Source: Apostichopus japonicus | Lineage: Eukaryota; Echinodermata; Holothuroidea; Aspidochirotida; Stichopodidae | Assembly (NCBI RefSeq): GCF_037975245.1 | Contig: NC_092576.1 | Location: forward strand, 5,166,501 to 5,230,500 | DNA: 64,000 nucleotides | Direction of reading: 5' to 3' | In this document: positions 34,349-46,556 of the stretch, in pieces | Layout: every line of letters begins with the position of its first letter | Position numbering within the stretch: the stretch's first letter is position 1 | Made by a program: the position numbers and the translations under genes | Notes under the pieces: generated by a model | Told to the model about the DNA's origin: nothing | The model's database searches: none | What the model saw: the letters and a program-made list of their open reading frames with translations, nothing else

Positions 34349-37300
34349 TTAAAGAAGTTTGAGGTATGTCTTTTTGTTTGCCATACTGTAATAACTCTCC
34401 ACATTACCATGATTTCCTATCTTATAGACATCTTCTCTACAATCAAAGCCAAACTGGTGGTTTGAGATTTATTATGAATGATTTATTACCCCTTGCAGAA
34501 TTAATTATGAACAAACCCAAAGTATAGAAACTCCTTATAAACACATTACGTTTTAATTTCTGTACTACACTTTTATGTGATTGTCGTTGGCAAATAGATA
34601 CTCTGAAATTAGTTTTTCACAAGAAACAAACTTTAATAAAGTAAATAAATACACAGATAAAGGTCACTTCCAATTTAAATAGAAAATGTTTCATTTCACG
34701 TCTTTTTTCCGTGTTAGTTTTGAATATTCTGTTTATGTGAGTGATAATATTGAACTTCATGTCTTACACTTGTATTACAGAAAGAGACAAATGAAGAAGT
34801 GGCAAGTGAAGTGGTAAATTAAGTAACCTATTATAAGTGGAAATAATGCCTGTATACTTTTCATCAGATTATTTTATCAAATTATTCTACGAGCAGGCAA
34901 GGATACTATAGATGTTGTGGTAAAGTTAAGTTCTGTATTAAACTTTTATGTAATTGTTGTTGGCAAATAGATACTCTGCAATTAGTTTCTTCACAAGAAA
35001 CAAACAGTAATAAAGTAAATAAATACACAGATTAAGGTCATTTCCAATTTTAGGAAAAAATAGTTCATTCACATTTTCTTTCCGTGTTAGTTTTGCATGT
35101 TCTGTTTATGTGCGTGATAATATTGAACTTTATGTTTTACACTTGTATTACAGAAAGAGGAGGCAAACGAAGAAGTGGTAAGTAAACTGGTAAATTTAGT
35201 ATCCCATTATAAGAGGAAATTATGCCTGTACTTTTCATCAGATTAATTTATCAAATTATTCTACGAGCAGGCAAGGATATATATAGATATTGTGGTAAAT
35301 TTGGTAAAATATTAAAGAAAACATTGTACTAACGAGTAAAGTGTAATGACTTGTATGTGTTTATACAATTATGTGACTCATAATATTTGTGTAGGACAGA
35401 ATATGGGTTTTAGTTAATCATCAATGAATACACGCTTTCCGCTCTCCCGCTTTTTCTTTCCCTAAAATCTCATTAGTTTAGGACAATTATTTACCTTGAG
35501 GACCCCAGAGACGGCAGGGCCTGATGAGGTTGTCTGGTCGTGGGCTTAATTCTCCACCCGACTTTTTGGCCTGTACTGAAACCTGTATTTGACAAACAAA
35601 GAGCGAAAATAATCTACATAAACTAAAAAACAACTGAAGTCGAAGTTTTTAGATTATATGACGTCAGTTCAAGGAAATGGTTGAAAGTTTGAGGTAGTAG
35701 TCGAAATTTGCAAGGAAAAAAGCCAAAAGTTAGAGAATATGAATATAGAATAAGGAAAAACAAGTAGAATTTTTGTTATGAACACTTTAAACATATTTTC
35801 TTATTCTATAGTAATAATTAAGCAAAGAGGTAACAAAGCTCGAAACGATCGACATTTTGAGATAAGAAACATAAATTTAGGTATTACAACTTTGAGAAGA
35901 AAAAAGGAAATTCGTCTAGCAAAGATACCTAAACTGACCACCGGTTATTATTCTCCCCTCCCATTCCAACCCCCCCCCCCCCATCCTTTTGATAGCTCCC
36001 TGTGTACCTCACTGCCGGCGTTGCTGTTGAGTTTGCCTTAGAGGACAAAGTTCGATAAATCTTAGTCAAAGTCCCCCATTTTAAGATGGGATCCCCCGTT
36101 CTTGAACTGCCGTGTTAGAGGATGTAAATTCGTTATGCCTTTAACTGGTTATTGGCTATGTTTCACATGTTCCCATGAACATCACTTGTAGTAATTGCAA
36201 AACAAATTAATTTGTTACCGAGAGTGACTCCAACAATGGACATTAATAAAATATAAACGTACACACGAAGGGAGAAGAAGCCGACTGGGGACCAAGGGAA
36301 TAACATTATTGGGGATGCCCTCATTGCCCTACCAACCCTCATGTCCTCCCGCACCTTGGTTCCGCCACAGCGGTTATGACTTAACTGTATTCACAACAAG
36401 ATGTGTGTACACATGGTGAATTTCTAGTGATAGCATGGTAGCACATAGTTTATGAAGTCATGCAATCGCAACAATGTTAAAATAAAAAATCTTTAAGCTA
36501 AATGATTTTGGACTTCACTGTATAGGTGTACTTTGAATGCAAAGTGAATTACGTAAACAACTGACAACCAATTGAATAATAAAATAACTGGGATAAGATC
36601 ACTTTTCAACGTTTTAATTTGTTTATACCTTGTGTTTGCTACATAAAACAAGCTAACTATCTTTTCTTCTTGTTGATAATATTACATATTTTAATGTTGT
36701 GTATAATAATATTCTTACCCATTTGTTGCTTTTAGACCGACCAAACGGAAGGGTAAGTCTTTAAATTGCGATTCTTTATCTGAACTGATAAACCGTGATC
36801 TAGATTCATAAGTAACATTATAATATGTCATGTGTTGTAAAAACTACTACAGTTCTAATGTCATTATTTGTAACAATCAATAAGCTACCGTACTAATGTC
36901 GTCATTTGTGACGACATTAGTACGGTACCTTATTGATTGTTACAAATAATGACATTAGAACATTTGTGTAATTATGTCGTCATTTGGGTACAATCAGTAA
37001 GCTATATACAGTACAAGGTTGTCTTTTGTGTACAACCAATTAGCTAAAGTACTAATGTCATCATTTCTGAGCAATCAATAAGCTACTCTACTAATGTCTT
37101 GCTTTCTGTTCAATCAATAAGTTACAGTACTAATGTCGTCATATGTGCACAGTCAATAAGCTACAGTACTAACGTCTTACTTTGTGTACAATATCTGAGC
37201 CACTGAACCCTTGTCATCATTTGTGTACAATCTCTAAGCTACATTACTATGTCATCATTTGTGTACAATCAATAAGCTATTGTACTAATGTTTCACTTTG

Positions 37301-37830
37301 TGTACAAGCTCTAAGCTACAGTACTAATGTCGTCATATGTGCACAATCACTAAGCTACAGTACTAATGTCGTCATATGTGCACAGTCAATAGGCTATTGT
37401 ACTAACTTCTTAATTTGTGTACAGCCAGTAATCTACAGTACTAATGTCGTCATGTGTGCACAGTCACTAAGCTACAGTACTAATGTCGTCATATGTGCAC
37501 ATTCAATAAGCTACAGTACTAATGTCGTCGTATATACACAGTCAACAGGCTACAGTACTAACGTCTTACTTTGTGTACAATTACTAAGCTACAGTGCTAA
37601 TGTAGTCATTTATGTACAATAAGTAAACTGCACTACACATGTCGTCCTTTGCCTTCCTTTACGTTCACTCACTCTCTATGTACAATGTGTAGAGTTATTA
37701 CTAATATACTGAGAAATGATACAATGATTTAATGAGTATGGAAACATGCACCTATTCTGCTTGTATTTATTCATATATTTGTATATCTCAATTAATTAGA
37801 GCAAAGCTTTTGGATGACGTGAAAGTTTGA
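34349..37830 (+). CDS. Receptor B alternative 3' exons (second C-terminal form)
   Basis: 34349-34363 (LKKFE), 34781-34813 (KETNEEVASEV), 35154-35177 (KEEANEEV), 36736-36752 (TDQTE plus two bases) and 37800-37830 (GAKLLDDVKV, TGA). They join in frame after exon 10 to give 607 aa. The KE exon is present twice because of a local duplication. The last exon has lost nine codons relative to A and stops early at a TGA where A has TCA. Confidence 0.48.
34561..35304. repeat. Two-copy tandem duplication carrying the KE micro-exon
   Basis: Unit of 372 bp (34561 against 34933 for the same TGTA phrase) containing intron, the KE exon and downstream intron. Present once in A. Confidence 0.8.
36850..37640. 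repeat. 39-bp minisatellite in receptor B last intron
   Basis: Tandem units around AATAAGCTACAGTACTAATG and TCGTCATATGTGCACAGTC. Because the unit is a multiple of three, it keeps a 146-codon frame open (37182-37622) with a 13-residue repeat; this is not a gene. Confidence 0.85.
36852..36961. repeat. Near-perfect 53-bp inverted repeat (hairpin)
   Basis: Arms 36852-36904 and 36909-36961 with one mismatch and a four-base TTTG spacer. It is one minisatellite segment copied in inverted orientation. Not present in A. Confidence 0.92.
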
Positions 37831-38267
37831 AATTTGAAAGGCAGGTGGACGACGTCCGTATGATGCAACTGAATCATCTCTCGTTTTAACAGACAGAAGA
37901 AAGACTAAGAAATATCAGGAACAATGCAACTTTGCTCGTAAACACACAGAGAATCTTCGATAAAATTAATACCCCATATTGAGTACAAAAAATGCTATTG
38001 ATTTTGAGAATGTTAAAGGTCATTTGAGGTCACTGGAGCTCAAAATGTGTAATCATAATAAACACAATATCTCAAGAGGGGAATCTCCAACATATCTCAT
38101 ACTTTGCATGTGGACATACCATATTGAATGGGAGGTGCCTATTATTTTATGAGAAGGTGAAATGTTATTTTGGGTCACCAAAGGTCAAAGTTTGAAATAA
38201 AAACTAGGTTTGAGGACCAATGTGAATCTACGCGAAGGTGACGGAGTGTATGTATAACACCTCATAC

Positions 38268-38755
38268 GAATTGTCTGTGTTTCAATTTATAATATGCATA
38301 CTACGTTTGGAACTATTTACTTAATTCTTAACATTTTGTTTAAGATTTTTTATTACTACATTTAGGGTTCTATTTTTTATCGTTTAGTATTGGGTGTTTA
38401 TTACTATCTGTTTTATGCTTTTACAATATTTTTTTAATGTACTATAGTTTCTCATACTTATTTATATTTAATTATTGAATTTTCTTCAATCTTTTGTGTA
38501 TTCTTTGTTTAAAACTGTTTTATTATTTACATATTTCTGAATTTTTTTGGGACTATATGTGTTTAGGACTTTCATTATTATCGTGTAGGACGAGTGTTTT
38601 TTATATTGTTGCTTTAGGCTTTAAATGTTGTGCCTTATTGGTTCTATGTATTAAGTATTTAGGTTTTTGTTACTATATGTTTCTAGGTTTACATGTTTAA
38701 AGCGCTTTGAGAAGATTTGCTGATTATTATGTTACTTAATATTATACTTCTGTGA
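38268..38755 (+). mobile_element. LINE 3' end, copy in duplicon B
   Basis: Matches 16190-16460 (TAATATGCATACTACGTTTGG, later TTTAAAGCGCTTTGAGAAG). The reverse transcriptase part present in A is missing. Confidence 0.75.
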
Positions 38756-39915
38756 CAAAGGTACTTAAGGTACTTGCATAAAGCATATTTCTTAACCACC
38801 TCTCTTCTATTTGCAATTTAAGAAGTGAGCCCTCTTTTTAGCCTTGTGTTTATCTCATTCTGACTGAACAAAATCAAATAAAACCATCATATGAAATCCA
38901 GTCAAACCTCAAGATTTATGGCATTTGCCAATGGTTGCTGTCAGAGGTATTGTTTTATGACAATTAAAGAGTCTACCAGTGCAGTGATGACCTTGTAGAG
39001 AGAGAATTGGTTGTGCTTTGGAGAGGGGTAGGTTACTGTGATTTTATTTGTTCTTGACTAACAAGTCACATTGTAAATATACCATATTGTTTTCATATAG
39101 CTAGGTCTAAGCATGAGGGAAAGGCTTTGTATGCATCAATCTCCGGTAATTGGAATGTGCGTTGAGAATCATGAAATGACTTCCTGTGACAGTTAGGGTA
39201 ATTTTTGGGTATTGCTTGTTCATGCTTGTTCATGTACCTAGATTCTTCTTAGATTATGAAGCATGGTTGTCTATTATTCATGGTGGTATTGGTTGTCCTA
39301 TGGGTGCTGTATATACAGGCATAATATATACTGTATGAAATCATCACTGGCAAGATCTTTATAAGATTTGCTGTACTTATATGTGTTGATTCATTGTAAA
39401 TAGGAGTCAATTTGTCAAAAGTTGTTTCATCTCGGTTGGTGAGCTTGTTTTTATGTATTGTTCTTTCTTTTTATTTGTTTAAAGGTTTCAGTTCGGTTAA
39501 CACCAAGAGAGTATTAAATGATAGAGAAAAGGAAGAAAACTTGATGTGTTATCATTTCCCCACCCCTTGCTTGGTCACACTTGGTATGTAGATCCAACTT
39601 GATGAGTACACGTTCAAATAGTCATTTGGGATCAACAGAGGTCAAACTGGAAAACTTTGTCAACACGATAACTCAAAAAACATCTCTGTTATGTATGTTT
39701 GTCTTTAGTATGTAGATCACCTTTAGAAAGGGTCAAATGTCATTTAAGGTTAACAAAGGTAAAATTTTGATCCCCTTGTCAAGACAATATCACAATAGTC
39801 TAAAGATGGATGGATGGATCTCTCTGTATTTTTGAATAATTGTATACATTCTTGATTTTTATAGCGTATAGAACCTGGTAACCAACGATGGCTGAATATG
39901 TTAAAAACAAACTTA
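38756..39915. other. Right end of duplicon B
   Basis: Non-coding. About 38760-39560 has no match in A. From about 39580 the phrases shared with 16490-17190 resume, to the end of the duplicon. Confidence 0.5.
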
Positions 39916-40135
39916 CAGGGTAGTAATAATAATAATAATCAGCAGTTATTTTCGCGAGGCTTAAGCGACTACAAATTTTGGAGAAGCCAGCAGGAGCTTA
40001 TGAATACAACTTACACGTCGGGTGGCTCCCAATTCAACAATTTAACTCAAATTTGGTATCTTTTCAATATAGAAAGTCATTTCAGATTGGAAAACCATAC
40101 ATTGCTCTTGGATAATAACCCGACTTACTATTACC

Positions 40136-40220
40136 CGGCCGGGAATCAAACCCAAACCTCCCGATTGCTTAGTCTCATTGCTTCAAATGCTACCGCCTTT
40201 ACCCACTCGGCCACAGCACC
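40136..40220 (-). repeat. tRNA-like (Ser/Leu-type) SINE head or pseudogene
   Basis: On the - strand an A box TGGCCGAGTGGGTAAAGG and a B box GGTTTGATTCCC are correctly spaced for a long-variable-arm tRNA. The anticodon stem does not pair, so it is not a working tRNA. Confidence 0.6.
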
Positions 40221-40513
40221 AGTGTATAGTAGGTAAAAAGTAATGGCAATTGAAACACAATGAAAACAAAAAAAATTCCTGTCTGTCTGATATTCCCTAC
40301 AATATTGCCGAAAGACATTACTCAATAACCGTCTCAAAGAATACAAAACGTATTTTGTTAGTAGAGGTTATGATTCGGAGTTTATCTCAGTTCAAAAGGC
40401 ACAAATGAAGCAAATCATAAAATTCTGACAAGAAATAAAAAAATCAACATCAATAACCTCTTCTAGTTAGTTATTTCATTGCACTTCCCAATACGCATTC
40501 GCACACCAGTAGA

Positions 40514-40580
40514 ACCACTGTGATCTAGTGGTACGGACTTCGGTCTGTGATACAAGGTCACGGGTTCGATTCTTATACCG
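40514..40580 (+). repeat. tRNA-like SINE head
   Basis: A-box-like TGATCTAGTGGTACGG and B box GGGTTCGATTC about 40 bases apart. No paired acceptor stem. Confidence 0.55.
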
Positions 40581-40639
40581 TCTTCTTGATGAGGACAAAA
40601 ACCGGTCGTGTAGTAGAATTTTTCTGATGTGTTGATCTG

Positions 40640-40644
<5 letters not shown>

Positions 40645-40698
<54 letters not shown>

Positions 40699-40707
40699 TG
40701 TGTGTGT
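40645..40707. repeat. (TA)n(TG)n microsatellite
   Basis: TA run followed by a TG run; produces spurious YIYI ORFs. Confidence 0.95.
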
Positions 40708-40709
40708 TA

Positions 40710-41143
40710 ATGCAATTGAGGTAAACGACAAAGGGCAAATGAATATATATAAATGAAAATCGTAATGAGTTGGAAATTCAAGAACAGTGAAAAAACTTTC
40801 AGCCTCCGGGATTCGAACCACGAGCCTTCCGCTCTGTACGCGGACACCCTAACCACTAGGCTATGGGCGCTGATTGTACGTCCAGAGGTTCGAAACCGGT
40901 AAGGAAAGTCGTAATTCCACTGTAGGCGTTTGTCACCTGTATCGAACAATACTAGTTCTGTTTTTGGTGACATATTTTGCCTTACTCTAGAGATCAAACA
41001 TGATGCTAACCAACTCGAAATCATCTGTGATTCCTAAAGCCGGATCTCGAAAGAGATACTTTGAACAGACTTTATGTTAATGCAATTGGAGGTAAACGAC
41101 AAAGGCAAATGAATATATATAAATGAAAATCGTAATGAGTTGG

Positions 41144-41145
<2 letters not shown>
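40710..41145. repeat. Direct repeat pair flanking a tRNA-like unit
   Basis: The block from ATGCAATTGAGGTAAACGAC to GTAATGAGTTGGAAA at about 40710-40780 recurs at 41077-41145, 367 bp apart. It suggests a tandem SINE dimer. Confidence 0.75.
40803..40872 (-). repeat. tRNA-like SINE head
   Basis: On the - strand A box TAGCCTAGTGGTTAGGG, a perfect 5-bp anticodon stem (TCCGC/GCGGA) and B box GGTTCGAATCCC. The T stem has mismatches, so SINE or pseudogene rather than a tRNA gene. Confidence 0.6.

Positions 41146-41215
<70 letters not shown>
41146..41215. repeat. (TA)n microsatellite
   Basis: About 70 bases of uninterrupted AT directly before the Penelope-like fragment. Confidence 0.95.
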
Positions 41216-41217
<2 letters not shown>

Positions 41218-41590
41218 AAAACAAGGAAACATAATCTGCCTACTTTTGTTGACCATTGTGCCGCTATTGGTAATGAACCCCAGTGGTTCAGGAGGAAGAT
41301 TAAAGAGAGTCTCCTAATAAAAGACTTAAATGCTGACTTAAAAAGATATGAAGCGAGCTACGGGTTGGAGCTATTCTAATCCCTATTTACTTTTTATTGT
41401 TGTTTGTTCTATTCATTCCTAGTTTAAAAATATTGACTAAAAAATTTGCTGGTTGTTCTAATCATTCCTAGTTTTAAAAAAAAAATCACTCATGCTTATC
41501 ACTATTGTTCTCTTTGGATGTATATTAGCCCTTGTATTTAATTGATCTTGTACAATTGCCTGACGATGGAGTGGTGACCACTCCGAAATA
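41216..41590 (+). mobile_element. Penelope-like retroelement 3' end
   Basis: Open to 41379: HNLPTFVDHCAAIGNEPQWF, then RRKIKESLLIKDLNADLKRY and GLELF stop. This resembles the C-terminal tail after the GIY-YIG endonuclease of Penelope-like elements (W...RKI.E...I....LN...G..L). About 180 bp further is CTGACGATGGAGTGGTGACC...CGAAA, as found in Penelope 3' regions. Only the tail is present. Confidence 0.5.
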
Positions 41591-41652
41591 TAGGAGTATG
41601 TCGTTAAAAATATTCGCTTGTTTATCTTTTATATTATCAGTATGGACCACTA

Positions 41653-41655
<3 letters not shown>

Positions 41656-41748
<93 letters not shown>

Positions 41749-41749
41749 T
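41656..41749. repeat. (TA)n microsatellite
   Basis: About 80-90 bases of AT with one interruption near the right end. Confidence 0.95.
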
Positions 41750-44700
41750 TATTATGATTTTTATTATTATTAACAACCCATTTAATAATCTAGTATTTTC
41801 GTCATACCATTCTTCTTGCGAATATTGTATACTCAACGTTTAAATGGAAATGTAATTTTTAACAGACATTCACGTTCACGTCAATGCCTTAAAGGCAATG
41901 AGTAATTGTCATTGTGACCAAATAAAGGTAGAATGAAGTAATAAAATGATGTATTCCTTTCGTCATACCATTTACTTGCAATTATAATATTCAAATTCTT
42001 ACTGGAAATGTGGACTTAATAAAAAAAGAAAAAAATAACGTCCGAATAGTTTTCATTCCCTTTGCAAAAATATAACATTTGACATAGAGAATGAATAATA
42101 GGATGGGAGATATCCATGAAATGAACCATTCCGTATGCAAATTTGAGTAACCTCAGACCACAATGTATAACATGCATAGAATCACTGAAAAGCAGAAATG
42201 GAAGTGTCTTCTTTCTCGTTGCAAACGGTTTAGAAAGGGCCGTATCGGTAAGTTTCATTTCAAGAAGAATTTACACCAAGTCTTAGGCTATGAAAAACAG
42301 ATAATTGAAAGACTGAACTTTTTAATATGCGCACAGCCATAAATAAGGCAATAGAAACTGTCGTCCAAAATAAATTTCACTTCCTATAGTTCTTCACACC
42401 CGTGTAAATAATCAATTCGGAACAAGCCAAGCAAATATGTCTGAGAAAATATTACAAAAATAGTTTTGAACCTGTCATTATCAAAGTTATCCATAATAGT
42501 AGGAATACAAGTAACATTAAAATTAAAGTGGAGAAAATGCTCGTGTGGATATAAAATGCTGTTACCCATAAAGTTCCTTTTTTATGTGCATAACCCCAGA
42601 TCTTATACATGGCTGTCGGGTTCAGTGACAAACCCCTTTTTCTAATTAAATTCTTAATTCTCCCGTTGGCAGTACTATATAGATTTGGCCGCTATCTAAA
42701 TCAGTCGAGCGAATGTCATTTGAATCCATTTCCTCTCCAGACCTTTAATATGCACAACACTGTTTATCAGTTACAAAATCAACTTTTCATTCCGCACATT
42801 GGATTGAGGCTACTTTCTAAATCAGTTTAGGAAAGTAAGAATTTCTGCATGCAAACAGTTCTCGTGTCAATTACATCGAACGTTGAAATAAGTTGTTTAA
42901 ATATGTAAGAAATAGTTTCACTTTTTATTAGAGACGTACCACAAATGCCACAATTAGCCAAAGTTACGTGTTACTTTCAGTTCAAGCTTTGAAATATCTT
43001 TACTGCCCCGTTTTCTTTTTCCAGGAATCTTTTTAACACAGGAAGTTTCATTTTGAAAATATAAGAACAAATGAAAAATTGACTCTCGTCATATTTTGAT
43101 AAAAGGTATACTTTCACTTTTATAATATCGTTAATTCATTTTCTATCCAATACCACTGTTTAAAGATCTTAGGATCAATCTTTTTGTCTTGATTTTTGCA
43201 TACTTCTCAGTCTGTCCTTTGGGACGAGGGAACGTTGTTCGCCTCGTAATCCGACTGGTAATTCATAAGTCTCGCACTGATCCATAATCAACATACTCTT
43301 GGTATATATAGTATGGGACTATAAATTATAAAGAAAAGCAAAATTTTGATCTATCGTTCAATTTAAATGATAAACAGATACCATTATTTTTCTAACTTTT
43401 GTAATCATGGTCGGATCCTGCAGGATTTTGAAAATCTTGGGTGAAGTCGGGTGAAGTGTGGTGAGGAGCTCATAATCGTTGAAGAGAACATTACATTAAA
43501 GACTTAACATTATCAATTCTGGGGGCGTTGAAGCTTTCACTAGGTCTTTAAGTACGTAACTATGTCTCTAACCAATGTTGTGTTTATACCTACTTTTCAA
43601 TTCCGACCCGCAAATACCAATGACCCGAGAAAACGAATCTCGATAAGCGGTGAAAATCCGCCTCAGTTTGATGTTGCCATGGTGAAACGAGACAGTATTA
43701 TACTTAATTTAAGTAGCATAGTTCTTAAACCATTCATTACGTTGTATAAATTGTCTAACACTAACTAAGCAATGCTTCATTCATTTACAGAGACATCACC
43801 ATCATGTCTTTTCTAGGCAGAGTAATGTAACATCTGTAATCGTGCACCTGGCCTTTTGTTCTCTGGGCTGAGTTCCCGGTCTCCGGAAGTCACGTGATGC
43901 AACCCCGTTCTGAATTAGTGCTTTCTCATGTTTGTGATTCCTGCGCCACACATGTTAGGCAAGTAGGTTTATTTTTATTATATAAAAACACTAATGCATG
44001 ATCGGTATGTTCAGTGTGAAAGTTTATATAAGTAAAATCTCTTCGTACCCCATATAGTCTACAGTACATTAATGTATTTAAATGCCATAGCACGTAACAT
44101 TATAATTAGAGGTTTACGCTTATATAACGTTGTTGTTGTTGGTCTACTGTTATTTTTTGCAGTATTAATTGACATTGATCAATTGCGCCGTGGACTTTGC
44201 AAAAATAATTTCGTACAAAATGTATATTGTATAATAAACCTAACAGAAGTAAACTTCTCTTCATGTAGTGTGAACAACAAAAAGTTACAACTGAATATCA
44301 CACTGCGGTTTTTTAGCTAAGATATGACATTACTTATAGTAACACCCGTGAATACCAGGAAGACATTAATGACACATCTATTCGAAACGTTAGATAAGCA
44401 ATGTTCACGATGATTGTAACAGAAGTGCGCATTTCGAATCATGAAACTATGCCCATACTTATACAGAAATAAATTTTTTTAAGTGTGATGTTCAACGCAC
44501 CTAACATTTTCCATTTCTCCACCTGTTTTAGGATTGGGATGTTAATATGTATTGTAAACTTTGCAGCGTGCGTTATAAGGAAACGAACTTTGGAAATGTA
44601 GTTCAGGTGATGTTTTCCAACGTTTGTTTTCTGTTGTACTAATCGAAACTTGTTTGACCTACTCTGCTTTTAAAAGATTAATGTAAAGGACAAATCACAC

Positions 44701-44979
44701 AATTTTATTTGTTGTAAATACGGCCGTGATAGCTCTTCAGAAAACGTAACTAGCGTGAATAAAAATTCCGGGTTTATATAAATTACTTTCCCTCAATTTA
44801 CAATTTTTAAGCGATAGTGAAAGTAACAAGGAAGAAAGCATCAGAACAGTAGAGTGTCACATAATTACCCGGCAGGATAATAACTCACTAGACGCTGTGC
44901 TACTGACTTGACTTGACGAAGAAGTACATTGTACAACGTAGCCAGATTTTCCTGGCGTGCAGTGTATGGCGGTTACAAC
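41750..44979. other. Intergenic, no supported gene
   Basis: Short ORFs only. One weak exon-like interval at 44532-44609 (TTTTAG acceptor, CAG|GTGATG donor, open in phase 0) could belong to a lost receptor gene upstream of the tail-exon copy at 46557. Confidence 0.35.
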
Positions 44980-46430
44980 TAATTAACCATCAAGTGTATA
45001 TACAGCGTGTGTTAGTATATTGTAGTTATATCTAGTGAACTTCTAAGTGTATATGGTGTGTTTCATAGTGTATTGTAGTTATAACTAATTAACCATCTAG
45101 GGAAAATAGTGTGCGGTATAGTGTATTGTAGCTATAACTCAATTAACCTTCAAGTGTATATACAGCGTGTGTTAGTATATTGTAGTTATATCTAATGAAC
45201 TTCTAAGTGTATATGGTGTGTTTCATAGTGTATTGTAGTTATAACTAATTAACCATCTAGGGAAAATAGTGTGCGGTATAGTGTATTGTAGCTATAACTC
45301 AATTAACCTTCAAGTGTATATACAGCGTGTGTTAGTATATTGTAGTTATATCTAATGAACTTCTAAGTGTATATGGTGTGTTTCATAGTGTATTGTAGTT
45401 ATAACTAATTAACCATCTAGGGAAAATAGTGTGCGGTATAGTGTATTGTAGCTATAACTCAATTAACCTTCAAGTGTATATACAGCGTGTGTTAGTATAT
45501 TGTAGTTATATCTAATGAACTTCTAAGTGTATATGGTGTGTTTCATAGTGTATTGTAGTTATAACTAATTAACCATCTAGGGAAAATAGTGTGCGGTATA
45601 GTGTATTGTAGCTATAACTCAATTAACCTTCAAGTGTATATACAGCGTGTGTTAGTATATTGTAGTTATATCTAATGAACTTCTAAGTGTATATGGTGTG
45701 TTTCATAGTGTATTGTAGTTATAACTAATTAACCATCTAGGGAAAATAGTGTGCGGTATAGTGTATTGTAGCTATAACTCAATTAACCTTCAAGTGTATA
45801 TACAGCGTGTGTTAGTATATTGTAGTTATATCTAATGAACTTCTAAGTGTATATGGTGTGTTTCATAGTGTATTGTAGTTATAACTAATTAACCATCTAG
45901 GGAAAATAGTGTGCGGTATAGTGTATTGTAGCTATAACTCAATTAACCTTCAAGTGTATGTTGATGTGTGCTCTAGTGTGTTGTAGTTATATCTTATGAA
46001 CTACTAAGTGTATATAGTGTGTGTCAAGGTGTATTGTAGTTATAACTAATTAACCATCTAGCGTATATAGTGTGCGGTATAGTGTATTGTAGCTTTAACT
46101 AACTTAATCTTCAAGTGTATATGATGTGTGTTCTAGTGTATTGTAGCTATAACTAACCTAACCTTCAAGTGTATATGATGTGTGCTCTACTGTATTGTAG
46201 TTATATATAATGAACTTTTAAGTATATATGGTGTGTGTCATAGTGTATTGCAGTTATAACTAAGTAACCATCAAGTGTATATGATGTATGTTTTAGTGCA
46301 TTTCAGTTATACCTAATTAGCCTTCAAGTGTATATGATGTGTGTTTTTGTGTATTGTTATTATAACTAACTGTGTGTTATAATGTATTGTTGTTAACTAA
46401 GTTGTTAACAAAGTAACCATCGAGTGTACA
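44980..46430. repeat. 160-bp minisatellite array
   Basis: The phrase AATTAACCTTCAAGTGTATA recurs at 45141, 45301, 45461, 45621, 45781 and 45941, exactly 160 bp apart, and the units are almost identical. Each unit is made of about three related sub-units around TGTATTGTAGTTATAACTAA. Diverged copies run on to about 46430. A shorter array of the same family is in receptor C intron 3. Confidence 0.95.
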
Positions 46431-46556
46431 TGGGGTGTATTATAGTGTATTGCAGAACAAAGAACGGCGTTGCACCAAAACCAGGTTACCTCTGAAATCA
46501 CGTTCACTTGCTCTTTCAGACGTGAAACGGATCATTCTTTTTTTGTTAATTGGCAG

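Larger units (their letters stand above)
23289..39915 (+). repeat. Segmental duplication, copy B (copy A about 1-17190)
   Basis: Head-to-tail copy of the left part of the window. The start phrases (TCGAAGGATCC..., CACATCTGCATGTCC), all receptor exons, most introns and the LINE 3' end occur in the same order. Differences: one V-like exon against three, the 28.2-29.7 kb insertion in B, the 12.0-13.5 kb insertion in A, and loss of the LINE reverse transcriptase part in B. Confidence 0.92.

Noticed and set aside
37182-37622. 146-codon + ORF with cysteine-rich 13-residue repeats
   Set aside because: It is the read-through of a 39-bp minisatellite whose unit length is a multiple of three; the A copy does not keep the frame.
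41532-41843. ORFs with long YIYI runs (also 40463-40738 and 41123-41379)
   Set aside because: Translation of TA microsatellites; only the part after 41216 resembles a real protein tail.
43562-44320. Two ORFs upstream of the minisatellite considered as exons of a receptor C-like gene
   Set aside because: No Ig cysteine-tryptophan pattern and no matching phases; only a weak exon-like interval at 44532-44609 remains.
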